A DNA stretch of 64,000 nucleotides from Saprospiraceae bacterium. Lineage in GTDB: Bacteria; Bacteroidota; Bacteroidia; Chitinophagales; Saprospiraceae. Position numbers and translations under genes: made by a program. The stretch spans positions 124,001 to 188,000 of the forward strand of contig JALHQW010000007.1 in NCBI GenBank assembly GCA_022841745.1, read 5' to 3'. The notes below the pieces were generated by a model. The model had not been told where the DNA came from, searched no databases, and saw only the letters and a list, made by a program, of their open reading frames with translations. Below are positions 23,203-32,100 of this stretch, piece by piece; the first letter of the stretch is position 1; the number at the start of each line of letters is the position of its first letter.

Positions 23203-26163
23203 ATGAAAATAAGAATCTTTACATCACTATTTCTCCTTTGCTCCATTTTCGGTTCTGCCACTGCCCAACAGCACTCCGCTGCACGGGAGTGGAACGAAAT
23301 GTTGATTTTCGCCATTCGGGGCGATTTTGGGCGGCCTACCGTGCATGCCCGCAACCTGTTCCACACCTCCATCGTCATGTATGATGCTTGGGCAGCCTAC
23401 GACCCCATTGCGAAGCCCTACCTACTGGGCAACACTGTTGGGAATTTCACCTGCCCTTTTGATGGTATTGCCCCTTCGGCAAACGTAGGAGCCTCTCGTG
23501 ACACAGCCATCAGCTACGCTGCTTACCGGCTATTGAGGCATCGTTTTGCTTTTTCACCGGGGAACACGAACCCCCTTTTTTTTACGTCTCAACAGTTGGA
23601 TTTCAAGATGTTGCAGCGGGGCTACGACATCAGCTTTACCAGCACCGACTATTCCACGGGCAGCGCCGCCGCTTTGGGCAACTATATCGCCAGCCAGATG
23701 ATTGGTTTTGGTTACCAGGATGGTTCCCGTGAGCAGTTCAACTACTCCAACGCCTACTACTTGCCAATTAATCCAGCCCTTGTGACAAAACGGATTGGCA
23801 ATCCCAATATCTTGGACTTCAACCGTTGGCAGCCGCTTTCGCTTGACGTTTTTATTGACCAAAATGGTATCCCAATCCCCGGCAACACTCCCCCTGCACT
23901 CACGCCAGAATGGGGCAACCTGCCCCCGTTCGCCATGGACGACGACGACAAGGTGACTTACCAACGTGGTGGCAATAATTGGAACGTGTACCACGACCCC
24001 GGTGCACCACCCCAATTGGTGTCGGGAGACTCCGCTGCTTCGGCAGAATATATTTGGAACTTTGCAGTTGTATCGGCCTGGTCGGCACACTTGGCACCTG
24101 ACGACAATGCCATTATTGACATATCGCCAGCCTCTATCGGCAACCTTGCCGTGGAAAACCTTCCGACCACGTTTGAGGATTACAAAGCATTTTACAAGTT
24201 GGAAGAAGGTGGTACCAATTTCTCGGAAGGCCACGACCTCAATCCCGCCACTGGTGAGCCGTATTCCCCGCAGTTCGTGACACGGGGCGATTATACCAGG
24301 GTGTTGGCTGAATTTTGGGCAGATGGTCCGAACTCCGATACACCGCCGGGCCACTGGTTCGAGATTTTGAACTATGTGATGGACCACCCAGATTTTACAT
24401 GGCAATACCGTGGCCAGGGTGAGCCGCTTGGCAAGCTCGAATTTGAAGTAAAAGCATACCTGATGCTCGGCGGGGCGCTTCACGATGCCGCCGTGACTGC
24501 TTGGGGAATCAAGGGTTACTATGATGGTATTCGACCTATTTCAGCCATACGTGGCATGGCCGAACGTGGACAGAGCACCGACCCCAGCTTGCCCAACTAC
24601 GACCCAAATGGCTTACCACTTATACCGGGCTATATTGAGGTCGTGCGGGCGGGTGACCCCATGATTGGAAAGAGCTACAGCACCGACGATTATATCGTAA
24701 CAGAAGGCGACATCAAAGTGCTCGCTTGGAACGGCCCAGATTCCATCTCCGTAGCCGCCACCGACGAAGCCGGCGTAGGCTGGATTCCTGCTAAATACTG
24801 GTGGCCCTACCAGCGCCCGACGTTCGTTTCGCCGCCATTCCCCGGTTATATCTCTGGTCACTCCACCTACTCCCGCACTGCTGCCGAGGTGTTGACGGCG
24901 CTGACTGGAGATCCCTACTTCCCTGGGGGCATGGGTGAGTTTCTTTGCCCACAAAACCAGTTCTTGGTATTCGAGGATGGCCCGGCACAAACCATCACCC
25001 TGCAATGGGCCACCTACCGTGATGCCTCCGACCAGTGCAGTCTTAGCCGCATCTGGGGTGGTATCCACCCGCCCGTGGACGATATTCCGGGCAGAAAGGC
25101 TGGAATACTTATCGCTGCCGACGCCGTTGCTCATGCCGAAACTTATTTCTTCGTGGACGAAGACCAGGATGGGTACTACAACTATTTGGATTGTGATGAT
25201 ACCAACGCCGCTATGTACCCCAACAATCCAGAAGTTTGCGACGGCCTTGACAACGATTGCAATGGCTTGGCCGAGGATGGGCTGGTATTCAACGATTACT
25301 ACCTTGATACGGATGGCGATGGATTTGGCACTTTGCCCGCATCCATTTCTTCTTGCGAGGCAATACCACCAACCGGATACGTGACGAACAACACGGACTG
25401 CGATGATACTGCCGCCAATGTCAATCCATCGGAAAGCGAAGTTTGTGACGACCTCGACAACGACTGCTCAGGCGTTGCGGACGATGGCTTGCAGCTTTAC
25501 ACTTATTACCAAGACCTTGATGGCGATGGTTTTGGATTCGGTGCCAACAGCGTCATCGAATGCGACAATACTGCCCCGGTCGGCTATGTGAACAATTTCT
25601 TTGATTGCGACGACAACAATGCTACAGTCAATATCAACGCCATTGAAATCTGCGATGAGGTTGACAACAACTGCAATGGCACAGCCGATGATGGGCTTCC
25701 GCTCTTTACCTACTACAAAGACAATGATGGCGATGGTTTTGGTGATGCTAACGCAACCCAAGCCACCTGCTACGCCACGCCACCGGCAACCTACGTCACC
25801 AATAACACGGACTGCGACGACAACGATGCTACCGTAAACCCAGATGCCATTGACCTGCCGTTGGATGGCATTGACAACAACTGCGATGGCATTTTGGATG
25901 CTGTCAACGATGTGGTCCAAAAGAATTGGAAAATATCGCCGAACCCGACCACTGGCAATTTGAATATCCAGTACGAATTCAATGGCCAATTGAACGTGCA
26001 GGCGTTTGATGCAAGCGGCTCCATGCAAGTCGCCAAGGCACTCGATTTCACGGGTGGTGCTGCGCAATTCAGCATAAATGGACTGCCAAAAGGCGTTTAC
26101 CTGTTGGTGGGTACCGATGTGCAAGGCAACCAGCATTTCGTGGAAAGGGTGGTGAAGATTTGA
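23203..26163 (+). CDS. Vanadium-haloperoxidase/PAP2-like T9SS protein with MopE-like repeats
   Basis: 986 residues. Signal peptide 1-21 (SIFGSATAQ). Residues ~25-640 form a vanadium-dependent haloperoxidase/acid-phosphatase-like domain with the full vanadate pocket: Lys531-x6-Arg538-Pro (KYWWPYQRP), ISGH with His553, and Ser-Arg616-x5-His622-x3-Asp626 (SRIWGGIHPPVDD). Four MopE-like metal-binding repeats follow (DCDD, EVCDGLDNDCNG, YYLDTDGDGFG) from about 645 to 900, rich in Asp and Cys. The last ~75 residues (ISPNPTTGN onward) are a T9SS type A sorting domain. Predicted surface or secreted oxidoreductase or phosphatase; sequence does not decide which. A TATCTTTG box at 23083-23090 may be its -7 element. 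Confidence 0.92.
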   Translation: MKIRIFTSLFLLCSIFGSATAQQHSAAREWNEMLIFAIRGDFGRPTVHARNLFHTSIVMYDAWAAYDPIAKPYLLGNTVGNFTCPFDGIAPSANVGASRDTAISYAAYRLLRHRFAFSPGNTNPLFFTSQQLDFKMLQRGYDISFTSTDYSTGSAAALGNYIASQMIGFGYQDGSREQFNYSNAYYLPINPALVTKRIGNPNILDFNRWQPLSLDVFIDQNGIPIPGNTPPALTPEWGNLPPFAMDDDDKVTYQRGGNNWNVYHDPGAPPQLVSGDSAASAEYIWNFAVVSAWSAHLAPDDNAIIDISPASIGNLAVENLPTTFEDYKAFYKLEEGGTNFSEGHDLNPATGEPYSPQFVTRGDYTRVLAEFWADGPNSDTPPGHWFEILNYVMDHPDFTWQYRGQGEPLGKLEFEVKAYLMLGGALHDAAVTAWGIKGYYDGIRPISAIRGMAERGQSTDPSLPNYDPNGLPLIPGYIEVVRAGDPMIGKSYSTDDYIVTEGDIKVLAWNGPDSISVAATDEAGVGWIPAKYWWPYQRPTFVSPPFPGYISGHSTYSRTAAEVLTALTGDPYFPGGMGEFLCPQNQFLVFEDGPAQTITLQWATYRDASDQCSLSRIWGGIHPPVDDIPGRKAGILIAADAVAHAETYFFVDEDQDGYYNYLDCDDTNAAMYPNNPEVCDGLDNDCNGLAEDGLVFNDYYLDTDGDGFGTLPASISSCEAIPPTGYVTNNTDCDDTAANVNPSESEVCDDLDNDCSGVADDGLQLYTYYQDLDGDGFGFGANSVIECDNTAPVGYVNNFFDCDDNNATVNINAIEICDEVDNNCNGTADDGLPLFTYYKDNDGDGFGDANATQATCYATPPATYVTNNTDCDDNDATVNPDAIDLPLDGIDNNCDGILDAVNDVVQKNWKISPNPTTGNLNIQYEFNGQLNVQAFDASGSMQVAKALDFTGGAAQFSINGLPKGVYLLVGTDVQGNQHFVERVVKI

Positions 26164-26187
26164 CGAACTTCTATATCCGAAAATAAT

Positions 26188-26219
26188 AAACGGGAAGCGG
26201 CTATTGCCACTTCCCGTTT
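26188..26219. terminator. Bidirectional terminator between convergent genes
   Basis: AAACGGGAAG and its complement pair around a 12-nt loop. T tract on plus (TTTTTCGTTTG), T-rich on minus (TTTATTATTTT). Serves the genes ending at 26163 and 26260. Confidence 0.85.
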
Positions 26220-26259
26220 TTCGTTTGTGAAACAACGTGTGCTTAATCCTGATTCAGTT

Positions 26260-27015
26260 TTAATTTATTTTCACTAGTTTTTCCGTTACTCGCTGTCCTC
26301 CTGCCATCGCATGGATGAAATAAATACCTGCTCCCCAATCGCCCATGTCCAATTTTATTTGCGAATAAAATCCGAAATTGAGATAAGGCTGTTCAAAAAC
26401 CAATTTCCCGCCAGCATCAAAGACCCGCACTAGTAGGTCTTCAACCTGTGAAAACGACTTTGTCCTCACTTCCACTTCACCCGTTACAAGCGTGGGGCGC
26501 ACTACCAGCCCACCAAGAACGCCGGGGTCAACCACTGCGGCGGGGGTCAAATCGCCACAATTGGCAGTGCTTGGAAAGTCAACCAATGGCACCTCGTCAA
26601 TCCCTGGAGCTATTGCGCCTTTGACCATGCCATTCTCCACTTTCAAAAAAGAAAGCCCGCATTCACTCAACTCAATGGTAATGCTGTTGCCAGTTGAACT
26701 GATAATATACTCAGCCCCGTCTTCAAGGAATTGACTGGCAAAAAGGACACAGTTAGCCCCGTTGCCATCCTGGATGATGAGGTCATGTCCTACCAAATTC
26801 TCACCTGCATAAGTCTCCAGAACTGATACGTTCAAGCCATTGGGCATTTTGGCATTGACCTTAATGCGGTGAATTGAAAGGTAATCTGGTATTTGGCCAT
26901 TGTTGCCAAAAGTAATAGACTCACAAAATGTGGGGATGGGTAGGCAATCGCAAGCAGCCAATTTGATAAGCACTCCGACTGTCAAGAAGAGGAAGGAAGT
27001 AATGAATCTTTTCAT
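26260..27015 (-). CDS. Small T9SS-sorted protein with NTR/TIMP-like N-terminus
   Basis: 251 residues. Signal peptide to about residue 21 (LIKLAA), after which the mature chain would begin CDCLP. The opening Cys-x-Cys, the later FCESI, and a distal pattern (VLETYAGENL, GANCVLF, EYIIS) resemble the NTR/TIMP OB-fold arrangement, where the N-terminal cysteine can chelate a protease metal; this is a weak, motif-level similarity. Residues from about 170 (VVRPTLVTGEV to VTEKLVKIN) form a T9SS type A-like sorting domain. Predicted exported. A netrin-like inhibitor role is speculative. Confidence 0.75.
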   Translation of the reverse strand: MKRFITSFLFLTVGVLIKLAACDCLPIPTFCESITFGNNGQIPDYLSIHRIKVNAKMPNGLNVSVLETYAGENLVGHDLIIQDGNGANCVLFASQFLEDGAEYIISSTGNSITIELSECGLSFLKVENGMVKGAIAPGIDEVPLVDFPSTANCGDLTPAAVVDPGVLGGLVVRPTLVTGEVEVRTKSFSQVEDLLVRVFDAGGKLVFEQPYLNFGFYSQIKLDMGDWGAGIYFIHAMAGGQRVTEKLVKIN

Positions 27016-27047
27016 AGAAATGCATTTTCAATCTAAGACAGTCATGC

Positions 27048-27527
27048 TCAGGGCAATGGTTGGGCATTTGATTTGAAACGGGGCAGGCAGAATTGGAACA
27101 AGCCCAATAAGCTATAATAGAGTATCAGACCGATAGGGGCGGCCAATAGGGACCAACCGACAAGGGCTTGCAAGTTGGCTCCAACCAAGTCAACGAGAGC
27201 GCCAAAAAAATTGGCCTCGAATGCTTTGCCCACTGCATCAAATGAAAGCTGGGCGGGCGCAGCGCCAGTTACCCACTCCCCTACCCTGACAAATGGAATC
27301 AGCAGCCCGATTTGAAATGGATAAATCACGTAGCTAAGACCCAACATGAGGGGCAGGTTTAGCTGCCACCGCACGGAGATGGCACCCATCATAATCGTGG
27401 TCACCCCCAAAACAGGGAAGATGCCAAGCAGCAAGCCTATGGCAGCAGATGAAGCAAGGGCTTTTGGCGTGGCCCCTTGCCGGACGAACGCTTTTATTTT
27501 TTCTTTGAACGAAATGCGTTGGGACAT
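27048..27527 (-). CDS. DUF2062 domain membrane protein
   Basis: About 159 residues with three or four predicted helices. The DUF2062 pattern is clear: GATPKALASSAAIGLLLGIFP near the N-terminus, LMLGLSYVIYPFQIGLLIPF in the middle, and a C-terminal hydrophobic pair. Function unknown for the family; it is often near glycosyltransferase or lipid genes, which are not seen here. A longer frame starts at 27563, but MSQRISFKEK at 27527 is the usual family start. Confidence 0.85.
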   Translation of the reverse strand: MSQRISFKEKIKAFVRQGATPKALASSAAIGLLLGIFPVLGVTTIMMGAISVRWQLNLPLMLGLSYVIYPFQIGLLIPFVRVGEWVTGAAPAQLSFDAVGKAFEANFFGALVDLVGANLQALVGWSLLAAPIGLILYYSLLGLFQFCLPRFKSNAQPLP

Positions 27528-27648
27528 AGACAATTTTAACGGTGCTTCTAAAAACTTTAACACAAGGCAAAAGTTGTGTCAAATACGAATGAAGTTTTTG
27601 TGAACGTTTAAGGGTCGGTTTTTTTCAGAACAAAATTCAGCACTTAAC

Positions 27649-28161
27649 ATGGTTGTAGCTAAAGTTGTCGCCACATTCGCACTGGTTTTGACCAGTTTTT
27701 TTCCAAAAACAGATTCCCTGCTTTTCACGCATTTTTCCGAATCCGAAAAACAGTCCATGCTCGACGCTGTGAACCGCCTCCGTGCCAAGGGCTGCCACTG
27801 CGGAAGGAAGTACATGCCGCCCGTAGGCCCCATTCGATGGAATGCAAGATTGGAGAAGGCTGCCCTCGCCCATGCCAAAGACATGGAAAGCAATGGGTTC
27901 TTCGGGCACACGGGCAGCGACGGCAGCAGCACCGGCAAGCGGGCAGACCGGGCTGGGTACAAATGGCGGGCGGTTGGCGAAAACATTGCCGAAGGCTACG
28001 GCGGCTTCCACAATACCCTGCTGGCCTGGAAGGACAGCCCCGGCCACTGCCGCAACCTGATGAACGCTGGCTACGATGAAATGGGCGTCTCCAAGATCGG
28101 CGACCTTTGGGTACAGGATTTTGGGGCAAGTATTGGGAAATATGAAAGCGCCGGGAGGTAA
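27649..28161 (+). CDS. CAP (SCP/PR-1) domain secreted protein
   Basis: 170 residues. Short signal segment at residues 1-15. CAP-domain hallmarks: LDAVNRLRAKG, LEKAALAHAKDMESNGFFGHTG (His of the CAP cavity), VGENIAEGY and LLAWKDSPGHCRNLMNAGYDEMGVS (second cavity His and motif). Bacterial CAP proteins are usually extracytoplasmic; their activities vary and are mostly unknown. Followed after 6 nt by a small ORF that may be cotranscribed. Confidence 0.92.
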   Translation: MVVAKVVATFALVLTSFFPKTDSLLFTHFSESEKQSMLDAVNRLRAKGCHCGRKYMPPVGPIRWNARLEKAALAHAKDMESNGFFGHTGSDGSSTGKRADRAGYKWRAVGENIAEGYGGFHNTLLAWKDSPGHCRNLMNAGYDEMGVSKIGDLWVQDFGASIGKYESAGR

Positions 28162-28167
28162 GCCAAA

Positions 28168-28347
28168 ATGAATAGCACCAAAAAAATCGTCTGGGTGTTC
28201 ACCAAAAGAAAGTCCGTCATCGTGGCCACGCCCGATGTCCCTTGGCAAATCGCGGACTGGCACCACGACATCGAAATTTTCCCTGGCATCATTTTCAACA
28301 TCGGAAAGTATTTAAAAGAAGAGGACATAAACCCAGATAATGCCTGA
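28168..28347 (+). CDS. Small hypothetical protein, 59 residues
   Basis: ATG-initiated frame six nt after the CAP gene stop, with ordinary codon use and a natural composition (KKIVWVFTKRK, VPWQIADWHHDIEIFPG). No signal peptide or membrane helix. I do not recognise the family. The close spacing suggests an operon with the CAP gene; the opposite-strand frame over this stretch looks less natural. Confidence 0.5.
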   Translation: MNSTKKIVWVFTKRKSVIVATPDVPWQIADWHHDIEIFPGIIFNIGKYLKEEDINPDNA

Positions 28348-28492
28348 GCCAAAGCTGGGTCTTTTGCAATCCCAGCGACGTTTCACCCACCTTCCTATGT
28401 AATATCCGCAGTTAGCTGCATCTGCCAAAAGGTTTTTCTAAAAACCGCCAACCATTTTCCGGGCAGCCCTCGTTGTCCTTTTTACATAGCAG

Positions 28493-29140
28493 ATGCAAAA
28501 CAACATTTACACTACTCAAAGCCCGGACGCCCTCCTCGTGGAGGGTTGCCGCCAGCAACACCGAATGGCGCAGCAATGCCTGTACCAGCGGTACTATGGC
28601 CGGTTGTTGGGCACCTGCATGCGGTACACCGGCAGCCGCCCCGAAGCGGAGGACGTGCTGAACCGGGCGTTCCTGAAAATCTTCCAACGCATCGGCGAAT
28701 ACTCCGAGCAGGGCAGCCTGTTCGGTTGGATGGCGACCATCACGCTGCGCACGGCGATTGACTTTGTGCGCTCGCAGGTGAAAATGCGCAGCGTCTCCCT
28801 GTTTGGTGAGCCTCCGGAGACACCACACGACGATGGCATCTTGGAGCAATTGCAGGCCGAGGACATCTATCGCCTCATTCAACAGTTGCCAGCAGACCAA
28901 AGGGCCGTCTTTTCAATGAACGTGGTGGAGGGCTATACCCACCGGGAGATTGCGGAATTGCTTGGTATCAACGAGAATACCTCGAAGTGGCGGCTGGCGG
29001 AGGCGAAGAAGGGGCTGCGGGAGCGGCTCCTGGCGCATTTGCCCCTGACCCCTAAAGGGGAACCTAATCGGGGAAGTGCTCCCCATAAATCAAAAATTGA
29101 AAAGCTACCACAAACTGAAAGTCCGTGGGTTCCCCTTTAG
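28493..29140 (+). CDS. ECF-type RNA polymerase sigma factor
   Basis: 215 residues. Sigma region 2 covers ~25-95 (LYQRYYGRLLGTCMRYTG, EDVLNRAFLKIFQRI, FGWMATITLRTAIDFVR) and region 4 ~125-180 (LPADQRAVFSMNVVEGYTHREIAELL with the helix-turn-helix in NENTSKWRLAEAKKGLR), the usual ECF arrangement. The natural end is near LLAHLP; the following ~30 residues are encoded by spacer-type repeats and may be dispensable. Forty-nine bp downstream is the anti-sigma/A2M fusion, so this sigma factor is probably the partner released by that protein. Confidence 0.92.
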   Translation: MQNNIYTTQSPDALLVEGCRQQHRMAQQCLYQRYYGRLLGTCMRYTGSRPEAEDVLNRAFLKIFQRIGEYSEQGSLFGWMATITLRTAIDFVRSQVKMRSVSLFGEPPETPHDDGILEQLQAEDIYRLIQQLPADQRAVFSMNVVEGYTHREIAELLGINENTSKWRLAEAKKGLRERLLAHLPLTPKGEPNRGSAPHKSKIEKLPQTESPWVPL

Positions 29141-29158
29141 TCCCGATAGCTATCGGGA
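29042..29158. repeat. Palindromic spacer repeats at the sigma/A2M junction
   Basis: Contains a 26-nt element (29042-29067) whose exact reverse complement recurs inside the A2M gene at 32922-32947, and an 18-bp perfect palindrome TCCCGATAGCTATCGGGA (29141-29158) that recurs inside the A2M gene at 29492-29509. The first is within the sigma gene tail. Confidence 0.95.
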
Positions 29159-29189
29159 AGGGGCAAAAGGCGGCTAATCCTGTAGAAAA

Positions 29190-32100
29190 ATGGACAAGAA
29201 TCAAAAAAATATAAAGCAAAAGCTCGCCGACCACGAGTTTGACTACAACCCGGCGGCGTGGGAAAAAATGGAGCATCTCCTCGATGACAGGACTCCAAAT
29301 AGAAGCTATTTTTTAACTAAAACTGTTTTAGCTATGACGACTTTACTAATCGTGCTTGCGGTGCTTTTCATGCAGCGCAACACAGAAGGGACTACCAGTC
29401 CTTCAATCTCTACGCAGGTTTTTCAAGAAGCAAAAACCACTGACAATCAAGCTGTTGCGCAAGCAGCTAAGCCAGCTGGGCCAGATTTCCGTCCCGATAG
29501 CTATCGGGATGAAGACTTCGGAAATCTCACTCCAAGCCTTCCTGCCCCCCCAAATCTTAAATCTGATTTCTTAAATCTGAAATCTGAAATCAAAACCCCA
29601 CACGACAGTTCATTCTACCAAAAACTCTTTTCCGCTCTCTCCCTCCACACCCAGGCCCTCTCCCCCGAAAAGGTCTATCTCCAGTTCGACCGCCTGTTCT
29701 TCGAGCCGGGTGAGGACATTTGGTTCAATGCCTACCTGCGAGACGCCAACTCGTTGAAGGCCAGCCCGAAAAGCGACATCCTATATGTGGAACTGCTTGG
29801 CCCGAATGGCTCGGTGTTGAAGAAAATCAACCTAATGGCAAAAGGAGGCACGGCGGCTGGCGACTTCAAATTGGAGCCAAACGCTCCCGGTGGTCTTTAT
29901 AAAATCAGGGCCTACACCAACTGGATGCGCAATGCCAACGACGCCTTCGAGCGGGACATACAGGTGCAGGCGACGGTACTGCCCCGGCTGCGCATGGAAC
30001 TTGATTTTATTAAAAAAGCCTACGGCCCAGGCGACGTGGTGGAGGCTAAAATTGACCTGAACACCTTGGCCAATGCGCCGCTTACCAATTATGATTTCAC
30101 AGCCAAGGCCAGTCTATACGGACAGCAGTTCACCGAGGTGGCGGGCAAAACGGACGGACGGGGACACGCCAAGGTCAAGTTCGACCTACCAAAAGGCTTA
30201 GAGACCAACGACGGCCTGCTCAACATACTTATCTCCTACAATGGTCAGACCGAGAGCATCAGTCGCAGCATCCCGATTGTACTAAACAAGATTGACCTCC
30301 AGTTCATGCCAGAGGGCGGCGACATGGTGGCCGGGCTGCCAGCCACGGTGGCCTTCAAGGCACTGAACGAATGGGGCAAACCCGCTGATATTGCTGGCAA
30401 AATCGTGAACTCGAAGGGCGTGGAAGTTGCCCGGTTCGAGAGTTACCACCAAGGCATGGGGGCCTTCAATTTTACTCCGGCGAGTGGGGAAAACTACCAC
30501 GCCGTTCTGACAAAACCAGAAGGAATCACGGAAAAATACGGCTTGGCGGATGCCTTCCCCCGTGGTTTTTCGATGAAGATAAACCCGCTGCAAAAGGACG
30601 AACTGACGGTGGAGGTCAATTCCACGGAGGATGAGGCGCTGCACGTCGCACTTGTTTGCCGAGGCGAGGTGAAATACATGCAGACCTTGCCCGCCCGTGC
30701 TGGCTCGCACCTCGTCCGAATCCCTGTGAAATCGCTGCCCATCGGCATCGCTCAAGTTACCTTGTTCGACAGCCGGGAACTGCCGAGGGCCGAGCGGCTC
30801 GTGTTCCTCAACCATGACAAACAACTGAAAATCAGCGTAAAAACGGACAAGGAGAAATACATGCCCCGTGAAAAAGTGACCATGACCGTGAGCGTGACGG
30901 ACGAGCGGGGACTGCCCATGCCCGGCCAGTTCAGCCTCGCCGTGGCAGACGACAACCTGCTCACTTTTGCCGATGACCGTCAGGGCCATATCCTCAGCCA
31001 CCTCTTGCTCGAAAGCGAACTAAAGGGCAAGGTGGAGGAACCGAATTTTTATTTTGAACCAAAAGAAAAACACCCTGAGAAGAACGAACTACTGGCATTG
31101 GACTACCTGATGCTTACGCAGGGTTGGCGGCGGTTGGCTTGGGAGGAAATGCTTGGTAAGCAGTCGGTTGCGATGCAATTTGAGAATGAGCGTGCGGTGA
31201 TGACTGGAATCATGTTGGATGAATTTGCCAAGCCAATTGCAAGGCAAAAAGTGATTTTGCAAGGTACTTCACTCACAGCCATGACAGACGAAAATGGAGT
31301 ATTCACGCTGGACACCCTGTTTGACAATGCCGCTTGGATGAAAGTGAAAGCGGATGATTCCGGGTTTTACCATGCAAAAAACATTGAGTTCAAGGGGCCA
31401 AATTCAGCAGTACTGCGAATGCCCTGCCTTGTGTCCTCTAACGGGGTTTCATGGACGGAAAACCCAAAAAGCATGGCAAAAATCGCTCGTTTGTCAGGTG
31501 TGGCTATAGATGAATTTACCGAGGAGCCATTGATTGGGCTGACCGTGCTGCTAAAATCGAACGGAAAAATCATCAAAGGGGCAGTTTCCGATGTAGATGG
31601 CAGTTTTAACTTTGACTTGCCTGCCACAGGAAATTACGATGTAGAACTCACTTACACAGGTTACCAAACGGTTCGTTTGCAGAACATTAGTCTAATTCAG
31701 GGAAAGACCGTGAACGTGTTGCCTTCCCTAAAGCCTGACCCACAGCAGCTTTCGGAAGTGGTAGTGGTTGGTTACGGAGTACAAAGGAAGCAAGACGCAA
31801 CCGGGTCTGTAGCAATCATTGAAAAAGACAGCAAAAAGCGGAAAGCACCAAAGGCTTCCGCTAAAAAGGAGGAACTGTCCCAAGTTAACCTACCAGCCGT
31901 TGAGTTGGCTTACGTTCGCCCAATCATTGAGCAAGATAACTCTACGCAAGGGAAGCCCCTTACCTCAGAGGAAATCAAGGCACTCCCAACCAGGGATGTA
32001 ATCAGCCTTAGTTCATCCACTGCTGGCGTATCATCTGTAGACGAGGGTGCCGATATTGGCGTGCGAGGCAGCCGCACCGACGCAACGGCTTATTTTATTG

